A stretch of 64,000 bases of DNA, from NCBI GenBank assembly GCA_963576725.1, contig OY755242.1:24975869-25039868 (forward strand), read 5' to 3'. Positions 32,101-42,954 of this stretch are shown one piece after another. Within the stretch, counting starts at the first letter, position 1; every line of letters starts with the position of its first letter. The notes beneath the pieces are model-generated. The model ran no database searches, had not been told where the DNA came from, and saw only the letters and a program-made list of their open reading frames with translations. This DNA is from Azorinus chamasolen. Its lineage: Eukaryota; Mollusca; Bivalvia; Cardiida; Solecurtidae. The translations under genes were made by a program, and so were the position numbers.

Positions 32101-32703
32101 CAAACTGGGATAATTATATCGTTAAATAGTGATGGATCATCCCATTTTGAATATTTGGTATTTAAAGGCTTAAATTGGCCCGGAAGGTGTTGTCTCAAAT
32201 GAGAAATTAAGCTATACTCTTGATAACATATAGAATAACACACAGGCGTTTAAAGTGGAAAAGATGTTGTGATAACGATTGTGCACTTTGACAATATTTA
32301 CTTAAGCCGTGGAGATAACCAACTGATAAATGATAACTTCATATTTATTTTTACTAACAAAGTGCGGACCACAAAGGGTTGCCAATCATTACAGATTGCA
32401 GCCCCTAGGGGCCACGACTGTCTGCTGTTATCGGACCCTTGATCAATCTTGTGGCTTATTAAGAGGGAAAAGAAAATGGAAACATCCCTATGAATATACC
32501 CAGATCATTTGTGCAGAGTTTCGCGGTATTTTCGTCTTCCATTGAAGACACGTTAATTGGAAGAGGTATCTGATTTCGAGAAGGTTGGGAATCAATTAAG
32601 GAGTAAAATACAAATAAAAGGGGTTTGTACAAACACTCTCATCACAGGGAGGGGGACCATGGGGAATCTTTAAGAATAGAACAGAACAGAATAGTTATTT
32701 AGT
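32101..32703. other. No recognised content
   Basis: Contains a less AT-rich patch around 32345-32470 whose open frame matches nothing I know. Confidence 0.35.
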
Positions 32704-32944
32704 TTAACTCTTTCCCTCATATAAACACACTTGCATGCATTTGCAAACCGAGTAGACCCAGATCAGACGGCCACTACAGGAGCCGTCTGATCAGGGTCTG
32801 CTCTGTTTGCTAATGGAATCTTATAGATATGTTTCTTTAGTTTCTAAAATGGCTACAATGTTCCACCTTCCATATTTCATTTTGTCTATGAATATTCAGG
32901 TGGTATTGACATTTATACTAAATATAGAACAGAGAAAGGGTTAA
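32704..32944. mobile_element. M1 MITE, full length
   Basis: TTAACTCTTTCCCTCATATA to ACAGAGAAAGGGTTAA, 241 bp. Hairpin GCAAACCGAGTAGACCCAG ... CAGGGTCTGCTCTGTTTGC, then GTTCCACCTTCCATATTTC. Confidence 0.85.
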
Positions 32945-33109
32945 GCATTACAGATCATCGCCATACATGTAAAACTACATATGCATATATTACAAGCGTT
33001 ACATAGTCACATTCAGTATCATATATAAGCGTCGTGTAGATCTGTATTTTGTTTTTAGCTAAGATCTATTTTATACACATAATCTTATGCCTCATAGAGA
33101 CACCCTATG

Positions 33110-33212
33110 GCAAATTTGCAAACAGTGTAGACCCATATCAGACGACTCATGTGTTTCTTTATGGAAGTACATAGATCTGATTCTACAGTTTTTCTGACAT
33201 GGCCGAGACATC
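33110..33212. mobile_element. M2 left part, split by a retroelement
   Basis: GCAAACAGTGTAGACCC and GATCTGATTCTACAG typical of M2, stopping where the retroelement begins. The M2 continuation is at about 34525-34607. Confidence 0.65.
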
Positions 33213-33830
33213 ATGCACCCTAGGGAGCTCAAGCTTAATAAAGCAAATAGTTCTGACATATCTGCAGCCTTTTTAGATTTAAATTTATCTATAAACAATG
33301 GAACAATTTCTTCTGGAATTTATGACAAAAGGGATGACTTTAATTTTAAAATAGTTAACTATCCTCATTTGGATGGGGATGTTCCCCGAGCTACATGTTA
33401 CGGTGTATACATTTCTCAGCTTATTCGTTTTGCTAGAGCTTGTTCCTCTGTTGATGATTTTAACAATCGTAACCTTATTATCACTGAAAAACTACTAAAA
33501 CAGGGCTACAGATATGACAAACTTCGTAAAACATTTTCAAAATTTTACCACCGTAATATTCTACTCATCAGCAAATACAATTGTAATTTACGTACATTTC
33601 TAAAGTTAGGTATTTCACATCCGGAGTTTTACGGTGATGTCATTTACAAACTTCGAAAAATTATTGGACACACATATTTTGATACTTTGTTTGTCAAACG
33701 TATAAAAAACTTCATTAAAAAGGGATATGACCCCTCTATATTGCAGCACACTACATGCTTGGTGGTCGACCCCTTTACAGTTGGTCATTATGCTTTCCGC
33801 TTTGCTTGTGCGACGATGGAAAAGGCTTAA
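33213..33830 (+). pseudogene. Reverse transcriptase C-terminal fragment
   Basis: 205 codons. Residues 5-205 match a retroelement protein type frequent in molluscs and cnidarians, with landmarks ELKLNKANSSD, LDLNLSINNG, YDKRDDFNF, PRATCYGVYISQLIRFAR, DDFNNRN, KLLKQGYRYDKLRK and FYGDVIYKLRKIIG. From family knowledge, this segment follows the catalytic YxDD box, which is absent, so the fragment cannot encode an active polymerase. The ATG is probably fortuitous, because homology starts almost at it and the upstream bases belong to an M2 MITE. The frame itself is intact, which suggests a fairly recent insertion. The retroelement lineage (Penelope-like or a non-LTR clade) is not decided. Confidence 0.72.
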
Positions 33831-34520
33831 TACGCTATGAAGATTCCCTCTGAAACCCGTTTACGGAGGGAGGAAATTAGATATTTGTATTTTGCCAGTT
33901 CTGTCGTACCCCAAATGACTTCTCCACAGCTGCTCTGACCTGAATAGTCATCGAGTACATGTCTACGATGTCAAGTTTATTCTTTTTCAAACAAAACAGT
34001 TGTGCATGCTTAATATCCACTAGTAATTGTATCTTCTTGCGATTTATCTTTTATTAAATGTCGGTGTAGAAGTGTTTCAAATAGTTTTCCCGTACTTTTA
34101 AATTATGACGTCATTTACATGATGACGTCGCCTGTTTACCTCTAATAGCGTTTATTTTCAAATCATTTTCATTTTGGCAGACATCGTTATGCATGTTGTG
34201 GTGTTGACTGGAGGGGGAATTTTATTTACATTTTGAGTTTGGTGAAAGTGGGATAAGGACGAGGTTGGGTACCCGTAAACCAGGTTTAAGTCCCCCAGTA
34301 GCCCTTTTTTATTGTTTTTGGCTGCTGGCCGTTCCAAGGCGGCACTCCTGCTTTCAGCCTACGGTCTATTTTGTTGATTAATATGCTTAATGTTTAATGT
34401 GTTTCGTCTTGATATGCGTCCTGTTATGTTTTGTCTTGTGGCTTTACCGTTTCTTGTTAGATGGTGTTTGGTGCGGTGTCATTTCGTGTGTGGCCCTCCC
34501 TGTTTGACTATTTTTCCATA
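33213..34520 (+). mobile_element. 5'-truncated retroelement fragment
   Basis: An open frame of reverse-transcriptase-family type at its 5' end is followed by about 0.7 kb of presumed 3' sequence (GGTACCCGTAAACCAGG and TGGCTGCTGGCCGTTCC lie within it). It sits inside an M2 MITE, whose two parts flank it. No poly(A) tail or target duplication is obvious. The right edge is approximate. Confidence 0.65.
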
Positions 34521-34524
34521 TTCA

Positions 34525-34607
34525 CTTGGCATTATATCAATCCAGTTAATATATATTCACAGTGCCATTATTTCTTAAATGAATATTCACTGGTACTGAA
34601 GAGTTAA
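34525..34607. mobile_element. M2 right part beyond the retroelement
   Basis: CAGTTAATATATATTCAC, GCCATTATTTCTTAAATG and AATATTCACTGGTACTG, ending AAGAGTTAA. This TTAA also starts the next M4 element. Confidence 0.62.
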
Positions 34608-34854
34608 CCCTTCGCTTGCTATTCACGTCAATATACCTACCCGTAAATAGCGAAGACCCAGATGAGACAGCTCCTGCAGGAGCTGTCTCATCAGGGTCTG
34701 CACTATTTACAAAGTGATTGTGCAACTAGTACACTCCACAGCAGTGATTGCACAGCGAAATACTTGAACACAGTGAATATATATGTAATTATACGACAGG
34801 GCATGGGTAAAGAAGGAGAAATGTATTTTAAAATTCAGCAAGCGAAGGGTTCAA
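34604..34854 (+). mobile_element. M4 MITE
   Basis: TTAACCCTTCGCTTGCTATTC to CAGCAAGCGAAGGGTTCAA. The hairpin has apex GCTCCTGCAGGAGC (34670-34683). Internal ACTCCACAGCAGTGATTGC is conserved in all four copies. Confidence 0.88.
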
Positions 34855-34957
34855 TACTTAGTATACATGCTGTATCTAAACAAACAAACTGTACAATGAC
34901 CAATATAATGAACTGCAGTCTCTTTGCAGTTCTGAGAAACAGAGTTTGTTATGAGAC

Positions 34958-35640
34958 TTTAACCGTTTACCTAATAAATATGCATGTGAGAAGTAATGAC
35001 CCTATGCGTATTAATTAGCCGAAGTTTTGTAACAGCATCATGAAGATTTGAAAGTTGACCATGACACAACCTATCGAATGGGTTCTATAGAAAGATTCAG
35101 TTCAGTATTATACGGATTTCCACCCCACCATCAACAAACAAACATAGGTACACATAATTGGTTTGGTATTGGTAGAAACTGTACAGCTATACAGTTGAAC
35201 TTCGATATCTTGAACTCGGATAACTCGAACTTCGGGATAACTCGAACTAAACGTTCGGTCCTTCCAAAATTTTACAATACAGAATTGCTCTAAACTGTAT
35301 CACTACGCATAATTAGAAACACATTTCACAGCTTAATGTAGGTCTACAGTAATGCTGAAAGCTCCTGCAGGAGCTTTCAACATTAGTGTAGGCCTGCATT
35401 AAGCTGTGAACTTGAGAAATTGTCCAGATTACAAATCGGATAACTCGAACTTCTGTTATCTCGAACTAATTTATATAGTCCATTGAAGTCCGAGATATCG
35501 AAGTTCAACTATATCTATTATACTTTCATAAGCAAACAGAACATACCCAGATCGGACGGCTACTACAGGGACCGTCTGAAATGGGTCTACTCTGTTTGCA
35601 AAAAGCGTGAAATGGTATTTATATAAAGGAAAGTATCAAT
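34958..35640. mobile_element. M2 composite with an inserted T3 element
   Basis: TTAACCGTTTACCTAATAAA and AGAAGTAATGACCCTATGCG at the left. The hairpin GCAAACAGAACATACCC ... GGGTCTACTCTGTTTGC is at 35533-35600. T3 (35192-35511) lies between, where M2 normally reads AACTGTACAATCAGAT. Part of 35055-35165 is additional unexplained sequence. Confidence 0.55.
35192..35511. mobile_element. T3 Tigger/pogo-like MITE
   Basis: TA then CAGTTGAACTTCGATATC at the left; GAGATATCGAAGTTCAAC at the right. The ACTCGGATAACTCGAAC motif is repeated inside each end. Such ends are typical of pogo/Tigger elements. The central hairpin has apex GCTCCTGCAGGAGC (35361-35374). 320 bp, no transposase. Confidence 0.85.
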
Positions 35641-35679
35641 TAATTCAGCGCTTGTTATATACAAGTATTTCTAACGTGT

Positions 35680-35849
35680 TTAACCCTTTCGCTGTTCTAC
35701 GTATTTTTCTGAATTCCAATACCCACTGAATATTCATGGACAAACTAGTTATAATGAAATATGGAAGGTGGAAAATTGTAGTCATTTTGATCTGGGTAGA
35801 CTCTGTTAGCAAATGCGTGAAAACACGTTTATATGAAGGAAATGTTTAA
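35680..35849. mobile_element. M1 deletion derivative lacking one hairpin arm
   Basis: TTAACCCTTTCGCTGTTC to AGGAAATGTTTAA, 170 bp. Both outer segments are present, but the sequence jumps from GTCATTTT to GATCTGGGTAGACTC, losing the left arm and apex. Confidence 0.78.
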
Positions 35850-36344
35850 ATGTTTGAGTCTCCTACCGGTCCCTTTACACCCCATGATGAGCCGAGACAT
35901 TCGAATGACATGGCTATTTGGCGGGACTTCCGACACCCTAATAAGTCCCATCTCGGTACATTAGATCTGATTGGGATCCCGGGGACCAAGGGACAATGTG
36001 ACCCATCACTGTAATAAAGCTCCCTAATAAGCCCGGTTACGCTGACACTCAAATCAGCAATCCTGCGTGTTTATTTTGGCCTAACAATCCACAACAGACC
36101 ATGAATGACTTATTTAACTTGCTGTCCATTTTCCTGAATAGTGAACTTCAATCTATTCATTCGAAAATGACTTTTGGCATGATTGCTAAATTGTTCCCGT
36201 CATTAGTATCAGTCCTCCTCATCATTCCTCCTGTGCTAACTCACATCTCTCTGTTTGCCTGTATGTTTCTATTTTCTTTACGTCTTATATACATATATAA
36301 TTCATTGCATGTGTCAAATAAGCCTGAAATCAAGAACCATTGCC
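35850..36344. other. GC-richer segment of unknown nature
   Basis: 35870-36010 is clearly less AT-rich than its surroundings (CGGGACTTCCGACACCC, GGGATCCCGGGGACC). An open frame on the minus strand at 35846-36052 has no recognised domain. It could be a fragment of an unrecognised element or exon. Confidence 0.3.
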
Positions 36345-36535
36345 GTCTTTACACCTTTGCAAATAGAATAGATCCAGATCTTCCAGCCCCTGTAAGAGCT
36401 GTCTGGTCATGGAAAACTCTACGTTATACAATTACAGTAATCTCCCTTGTTTTTTATATAGTTTTGATGCATGCCTTAATTAATACATAGTCACATTTGG
36501 CGGAGTCTAGCATAACTATTTACAGAGTAAAGGGC
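36345..36535. mobile_element. M2 MITE, degenerate
   Basis: GCAAATAGAATAGATCCAG with CCCCTGTAAGAGCTGTC, then the M2 flank and an end reading TTTACAGAGTAAAGGGC. Confidence 0.55.
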
Positions 36536-36809
36536 AATACATCGTTTCAGCAGGAAAGATGAAAAATAGTCCGGTGAGAAAATACACAAAGTATATTCAT
36601 TAACACTTCCTCCGCCCAGTATTGTTATTTGCAAACTTTACTTCATTTTTCTAGATTGATAATTATCCCGTTTTGCTTAAATCACAAAAAATGCACAAAA
36701 TTGTATGGATCATGACGGGACACTCTAGTTACTTGGTGTATCATCTGGGTCCACACTGTTTGTATAGGAAATCACATATTCACCTCTGGCAGTGAAACGG
36801 TTACACTTC

Positions 36810-37007
36810 GCCTAACTATACTAAGATGTTATTTTCAAATAGTTTGAATCCAGATGAGACGATGAGTAACTCGTTGTCTCATCAGGATCCAAACTGTTTG
36901 ACATTATATCAGTAATTTCTCAAAAAGCTTGAAAGAATTTGAAGTAAGTTCAAATTGAAACATTTCGGAGTCTGACCAGATATTTTTATATGGCAGACTA
37001 AAGGTTA
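36810..37007. mobile_element. M5 MITE
   Basis: AATAGTTTGAATCCAGATGAG pairs with CATCAGGATCCAAACTG around GATGAGTAACTCGTTG. Right end GACTAAAGGTTAA. A decayed partial M5 lies just left, at 36710-36770. Confidence 0.7.
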
Positions 37008-37176
37008 ATATCTGAAGAAAAGGTCAAATGAAATTGATATTTACTACGTACACATATTACCAAAGTATAACTATAGTAGTTGATTTACTTATATTTTTTA
37101 TGAGAAAGTATGATATATATCCGACTATTATCATTGAAAATTTGTGTAACAACCCAAATAAATACAACCAGTTACC

Positions 37177-37425
37177 TTTTCTCTCATCAATATTCATCTA
37201 AGAAATAACATTGATCAACGTGTATATCAATAAGCTATGTTTTTGTAATGTCATTATGAACAAAATATTGTTTAACCACTACAGAAAATGTAGAACTATG
37301 TATACATTATTCCTAACACAGACAGAGAAGACCCTGATTAGACGGTTCATACAGGAGTCGCGTCTGATCTAGGTCTACCCTGTTTGCAAAAGTGCCAAAA
37401 GTCCTATGTATGGAGTGGAGGGTTA
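37177..37425. mobile_element. M2 MITE
   Basis: Flank ATATTCATCTAAGAAATAAC, hairpin AGACAGAGAAGACCCTG ... TCTAGGTCTACCCTGTTTGC, right end GTATGGAGTGGAGGGTTA. Confidence 0.7.
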
Positions 37426-37529
37426 GACACCTTAACGTTCACCCACTGTAAAAAAGTCTGCTCAAATTTGGATCTGTTCAATTTTAACTACGTCCGATCC
37501 ATCAAGGTTTTGAGAACTATTGACCATAT

Positions 37530-37715
37530 CGGTATGTCAAACAGCTTGTATTCTGACGAGATGCCAAATGACGCGGCGTCTCATCTGGATACATGCGAGT
37601 CAGGTCGTGGAAAAACGCTTGCAACGTTATGAACCTATTTGTTCATGGCATGTGCAATCAGTTTCGATCCAGGTGAGACGAATGGCGGCGTGTCCTCAAA
37701 TTCTAACCTGTTTGA
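37530..37715. mobile_element. Two M5 hairpin remnants
   Basis: 37530-37600 (GTCAAACAGCTTGTATTC ... CGGCGTCTCATCTGGATAC) and 37655-37715 (CAGTTTCGATCCAGGTG then TGGCGGCGTGTCC). Confidence 0.45.
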
Positions 37716-38514
37716 CATTTACAGTCTGGTTTAGAAAAGGAACGGAGGACTTCTGCACATTGAGCATTGTAACAAACGGTGTTTTCCCCATACCCATACG
37801 AAAGTTAATTACGGTTGTACGGGATAAATATCACATTCATCAATATTGTAGAGTTTGCATTAAAAGACCTCAACAATAATGAAAATTGCTCACCGAGCAT
37901 ATGAAATTTGATAACATAATGACTTATCGATACTAGCCAAATAATCAGGCCATATTTGCTGACACAAATACTGACATGTATCTCTATGCGACTATTAAAA
38001 TTGCGGTGGTTTATTTAAACATCCGGGCAACGCTGGTGTGCTTTAGCATTTTGCAAAGCCCTCTATTAAATTGAAATTTGCCGATGATTTCCCGATTTTC
38101 TGTTTATCTTTTGATTTAGGCGGGTTTATCTTGTCATGTGATATTGAAAAAGACATTTAATTAACTTCAGTACAAAAACAGACCTTGACGAACACGGCTT
38201 AGGGCCTAATATCGTGTCTATCTTGTGTAAATAATTATAATTTGTACAAAAGCTTATCTTCAATATAAACGGCCTCCCCGCTTTTTTTCTAAAGGGGCGG
38301 TCCAATATTCAGCGCCTAGCTATACGATATATGTAATTATCACACGACAAATAGTGCAATATATTCTATAGATGGGGTGTCAACGTAGGTTAGACACGTT
38401 CAAAAGGTGATCGCTTAAGCCTTCCCATGCTGAAGAAATAAAGTCAGCTTAAACCAGGATCTGTTACATGTTATTACTAACATACATTGCGTGTTCAAAG
38501 TTTTCATAAACTTT
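37716..38514. other. No recognised content
   Basis: AT-rich. Open frames here extend from the repeats and carry no domain. Confidence 0.35.
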
Positions 38515-38615
38515 TAACGAATGTCAAACTGTTTTGATCCTGACGAGATGCCGAGTTACCCTAAGCCCCATTTTGTTCCAAGCTGTTTACACGTGCGAGT
38601 CAGGTCTAGCTTTGT
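38515..38615. mobile_element. M5 hairpin remnant
   Basis: TGTCAAACTGTTTTGATCCTG, GAGATGCCGAGTTACCC, then TTGTTCCAAGCTGTTTAC and CGAGTCAGG. Confidence 0.5.
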
Positions 38616-38625
38616 TCCAGAAAGG

Positions 38626-38875
38626 TTAACCCTTTGCTTGCTAATCACGTCAATGTACCTATTTGTAGATAGTGAAGACCCAGATGAGACAGCTCCTGCA
38701 GGAGCTGTCTCATCAGGGTCTGCACTATTTACAAATTGATTGTGCACCCAGTGCACTCCACAGCAGTGATTGCACAGCGATATACTTGTACACAGTGAAG
38801 ATATATGTAATTATACAACAGGGCATGGGTAAAGAAGGAGAAATGCATTTTAAAATTCAGCAAGAGAAGGGTTAA
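38626..38875 (+). mobile_element. M4 MITE
   Basis: TTAACCCTTTGCTTGCTAATC to AGCAAGAGAAGGGTTAA, 250 bp. Hairpin with CCCAGAT on the left arm and CCCTGAT on the right, apex AGCTCCTGCAGGAGCT. Confidence 0.9.
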
Positions 38876-39199
38876 GTCCCTATCAAACTATGAGATTTTC
38901 TATACTGCCATTGAGTCCAGGAGAGGCAGCTTTCTCACTGTCGCCAAAAATCCGACTTGATATTCACAACGGCTAGAGAAAAACGTTTCGATAACGTCAG
39001 TCTTTTGACAAACAATTTTATCTTACTTCATTTTTAACAAAGCTAACAGAAGCTCTTGTAATATGAAAAGTTCTCAAATATAAAAATCCATTTTTCAACA
39101 TAGTTTAATTCATAACTTAATATGAAACGGAGACACGAACCCTTGCCTTGATATGTTTCATTGGGTAATCTTAACTAAGTATTTGAAATAATAAATGCA

Positions 39200-39790
39200 T
39201 GTGCCGGAAATTAATATGATTAAATGAAACCAAATACTGAAAATGGATATGAAACTAGATACTGATAATAAATGATTGAGCGAAAGTAAAGATTGTAAAT
39301 ACAAATGATAAAACTAAACTAAAGACTGGAAATAGATATGGTCAAACTAAACAAAATACTGAAACTAAATGTGGTAAAACTAAATTGAACAATGGACATA
39401 AATTTGATTAAACTAAACTTAAGGCTGGAATTAATTATGATTAAACTGAACTAAATACTCGAAATAAATATGATTAAATTAAATTCCAAACCCGTGAAGG
39501 TTTTACTACATGTAACACTGGTAACTGGGTCACGGTGCTGGTTATACTATGGTCAAGCTAACCTAAAGACTGGGAGTAAATATGAATAAACAACTCCACA
39601 CTAAATGCTGGAAATAACTATGACTTAACTTAACTAAACACTAAAAATAAACTCAATACTGGAAACACCTATGTATGATTAAATTAAATTCCAAACGCTT
39701 GAAGATGTTACTACATGTAACACTGGTAACTGGGTCACGGTACTGGTTACAATTACTGTATACCCCTAACTACAGTAACACGTGTTATAT
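39200..39790. repeat. Degenerate tandem array, unit about 34 bp, with a longer duplication
   Basis: Variants of AACTAAACTAAATACTGGAA and ATAAATATGATTAAAC recur through the stretch. A separate block (CATGTAACACTGGTAACTGG and GGTCACGG) occurs at about 39472-39547 and again at 39678-39752, about 206 bp apart. Confidence 0.7.
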
Positions 39791-39805
39791 GTACCCAGTT
39801 TATTA

Positions 39806-40034
39806 TTAACCCTTTACCTCATAGGCTATTCTTAGATACAACCTCTCTGAATAAATCTACCGAAAAGGAGCATTAATTAGAGAAAAGGAACATTTTAGAA
39901 TTTTGTAGTTTGAAACCATTGTGATAAATAGAGCATTTGCTCCTATGGGAGAAAATTCTCTATTTATCACAATGGTTTCACAAAATGACTTTTACAGTGA
40001 CGTCAAAAGTCGACAATATGAGGGAATGGATTAA
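39806..40034. mobile_element. M6 MITE
   Basis: TTAACCCTTTACCTCATAGG to TGAGGGAATGGATTAA, 229 bp. Apex region GCTCCTATGGGAGAA slightly eroded. Confidence 0.88.
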
Positions 40035-40139
40035 CCATAATAGTCTTAAGAAACAGGTGGTTGTTTAATAAAGGAAAAATGTTATGCAGAAACTATGCAT
40101 TATGCATTACTTTAATCTTACAGTAGGCTACCACATGTT

Positions 40140-40325
40140 TTATCCCTTTACCCAAGAAATACTCTTGTTAAACATAATATCGATATGGATATTGATCAGT
40201 TTGATGTTTTAAAATGGTCTTTGAACAATAATAGTTTTGAAAATGGCATACAAGAGCCGTTTGATCTGGATCTATTCTGTTTAAGATGCATCTATGGAGA
40301 AAAATATTAAAGGCTTAGAGTTAAA
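40140..40325. mobile_element. M2 remnant
   Basis: ATCCCTTTACCCAAGAAATA, then CAAGAGCCGTTTGATCTGG and TCTATTCTGTTT. Most of the left arm is missing. Confidence 0.4.
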
Positions 40326-40599
40326 CTTCTTTAAAACTGGTTTTAATGCAAACGCAGATCTACATAACTACTGTCAACTGCAAGAAAAACTTGTAATTAG
40401 CTTCCATCTCCTGTAAAGTCCATGGACAATAATGGCTTTTCGGAGGGTAATTAGGTCTCTATGAGAATTGTGTCATTGTTAATTATTGATTGTAGTAATG
40501 TAGATTCTTTTTGGAATATTGATTCGATTTTCTGGTAACAAATGTTTCCAATTATAACCGTGTGTACAGAATTTGCATTGTGTTTCTATAAGCCTTTCC

Positions 40600-41040
40600 T
40601 CAATAAATACGCCTTTAATACATTTGTAAACAGTGTAGACCCAACTCAGACGGCTCTTGTAGGAACCGTCTGTCCAGTTCACGCTCTGTTTGCTTATAGC
40701 ATTACAGTAAAACCTCTCTATAACGACCACAAACTTACATCAGGTAGTTTGTGTTTAAGGCAGGTGGCTGCTTTAAGCAAGGTGAAAGTAAAACAGAACG
40801 CCCCTATAGGAGCGTCCTGTATTACTTTCACCTTGCTTTAAGCAGTCACCTGCTCTAAATACCAACTAATTAACACAATTTAGTGGCCGTTACAGAGAGG
40901 TTTTACTGTAGCATTACATTGATAGGAATTTACAGATTACGCTATGGAAACCACTTTTTTGTTTTCACTTACCATTATAAAATGTAATCTAATTAATATT
41001 CATGCGAGCAGTATTTCTTGCATAGCTATTCATGGAGTGG
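40600..41040. mobile_element. M2 MITE interrupted by a T1 copy
   Basis: Left part AATACGCCTTTAATAC and hairpin GTAAACAGTGTAGACCC ... CACGCTCTGTTTGC. Right part GCATTACATTG, TTAATATTCATGCGAGC and TATTCATGGAGTGG. T1 occupies 40705-40908. Confidence 0.75.
40705..40908. mobile_element. T1 MITE nested in M2
   Basis: CAGTAAAACCTCTCTATAAC to GAGAGGTTTTACTG, TA on both sides. Apex CGCCCCTATAGGAGCG with one mismatch. 204 bp, the same length as the copy at 5137-5340. Confidence 0.9.
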
Positions 41041-41044
41041 CTTG

Positions 41045-41078
41045 GGTGTGTGTATGTGTGTGTGTGTGTGTGAGTGGG
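41045..41078. repeat. (GT)n microsatellite
   Basis: GTGTGTGTATGTGTGTG continuing to GAGTGGGGGGG. Confidence 0.85.
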
Positions 41079-41412
41079 GGGGTAGTAATATGAGAGACAC
41101 GACGTAATTGTTTTTTTTCTACTGGAAGAAGTCCCTTTTCCCAACAACCCCTCTATTTGTAAATTTTGTACTGCTGTGCAAACCTTCTTTTGAACTTTTA
41201 AACAAAACATTTTGATTTCTTTCTCCACTCTCTCTCTTGTCCTGTCTGCTTAATTTCCATACAGTCTATCCTTCTTGATTTTTCTCAATATTGTTCATCA
41301 TTAATTTAAATATATGATTTATATATTGTTAGACAGTGAATCATTCAACAAATGTTTAGATTATTTAATATAATGTTTGATCATTATTATGTGCACTGGA
41401 CTTGTTAAATAC

Positions 41413-41565
41413 AGTAAAGTATCGCTAATACGACCACTCAGGAGAAGTCTAATTATGGGTGTTTTAAACACTTGATATCGTTATGCAAGACAAATGTTAA
41501 GCAAAATGCTTCCATGGGAACCTTCTGTAGGAATTTTGTTCTGCATTAAGCAACCACCTTTTTGC
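41413..41565. mobile_element. T2-like MITE, truncated
   Basis: TA then CAGTAAAGTATCGCTAATAC. Arms GTTATGCAAGACAAATG and CTGCATTAAGCAACCACC around TTCCATGGGAACC. Right TIR lost. Confidence 0.6.
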
Positions 41566-41937
41566 CCTAGTGCATTACCAGTAGCTCAAGATGTAAAGAT
41601 TTACAGTGTATGTGTGTTCTTTATGTCCATTCATTATAGTTATCTTAAAACGGTATCAATGAAACCCTCATTGTTGGATGTGAGTTTCAAATTCTTTTGA
41701 AATGTTGTCATAAATCATGCTGTAATTGCATCCCTTACAAACTTAACCTAATATACTCAAGGCAGATTTCATCTGATAAAATTCGAACCTGAAGCCAAAC
41801 AAGACTCTCGTAGTAAAGAGGGCGGCCACCAAGGACTTATAATTGTAATGCAAATACAATGTACAATCATGTATGTGTACTGAGTCACGGATAAAGATGC
41901 TTACTCCATTACTAACATAGTAATTTCTACCATATTT

Positions 41938-42063
41938 CTCGAAGAGACGATTCTAAAGTATCGTCACAACATAAGATTTGGTTGAGAAATGAAGACGTTA
42001 TTCACGATTTGGTTCGAAACGATTCCAAAGAATAGTTACATCATAGGGTTTGGTAGAGAAATA
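41938..42063. mobile_element. H1 remnant pair
   Basis: CTCGAAGAGACGATTCTAAAG with ATAAGATTTGGTTGAGAAAT, then a second half GAAACGATTCCAAAGAATAG with GGGTTTGGTAGAGAAAT. Confidence 0.6.
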
Positions 42064-42076
42064 AAGGAGATACTAG

Positions 42077-42280
42077 TTAACCCTTTACACCATAAATACG
42101 CCTTTCTATGTATTTGCAAATAGAGTGGATCCACATCAGACTGGTCCCGTAGGAGCCGTCTGACCAGGGTCTGCTCTGTTTGCTTATGATGTGATACAGA
42201 TATAATACTACAGTTAATGACAGTGGCCATGTACCATTATAAAACTTAGTCTAATCGACATTAAGTAGTTGAAGAGTTAA
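42077..42280. mobile_element. M2 MITE
   Basis: TTAACCCTTTACACCATAAA to GTAGTTGAAGAGTTAA. Hairpin GCAAATAGAGTGGATCC ... CAGGGTCTGCTCTGTTTGC, apex GTCCCGTAGGAGCC. Confidence 0.78.
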
Positions 42281-42540
42281 AGCACTTTGTCACAGTATTA
42301 ACCAACTTGTGTCCGGTGCATATGTACCATCACATGCAAAATTAAGACTTTCGTCTAAATCCTTTGATCATATAACTCGGTATATTTGCTTACATTATGA
42401 AATACTACATCACAATGCATTTGAATATTGTTAGATGCTTACATTCTTTCATGGCATTTGGTGTCTCTCAGTTGTTACCATTACTGTCACACAGTAACAG
42501 AATCTAAACCGGATATTCAAGCTAGTGTCTGTGTCATTCT

Positions 42541-42680
42541 TTAACTCATTCTCTCCTACTGACGCCTTATTGTGCCTTTGTAAACTTTATTTTGTAAAAC
42601 CAGTTGCTCCCATAGGAACACGTGCTCTATTTATCACAATGGTTTCAAACTACAAAATTCTAAGTTTTCCCTTAAGAGTC
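42541..42680. mobile_element. M6 MITE, truncated
   Basis: TTAACTCATTCTCTCCTAC at the left. The left hairpin arm is mostly lost; the right arm GCTCTATTTATCACAATGG is intact. The right TTAA end is missing. Confidence 0.65.
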
Positions 42681-42954
42681 AGGTTTACCTTGTGTTCTGT
42701 GTAGTTACATTGTACTAGTATCAGTTCCCCCCTCGTTTTACCCTTTGTTATGACAGAGCTAGAATAGCTCTTTAATAGTTTGATTGATAATATTTAAAAA
42801 TCAGAGGCTCGAATGACAGACATAATTGAACTATCATTTTCAAGGCCTCCTTGCGGGTGAAAACGTTACCCGTGGACAAGGCCAAGCATTTATAATCTAT
42901 ATCTTTCCTACAACAAAAGCTCGGCTTTAAAGCTTTAAATGTAGGAAACGAGTG

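Noticed and set aside
34662..35018. Similar frames at 34662-35018 and 38672-38875 suggesting a small gene family
   Set aside because: They read through M4 elements; no coding signal beyond the repeat.
35870..36010. GC-richer patch as an exon
   Set aside because: No recognisable protein, no convincing splice sites, and a single short frame. Left as unknown.
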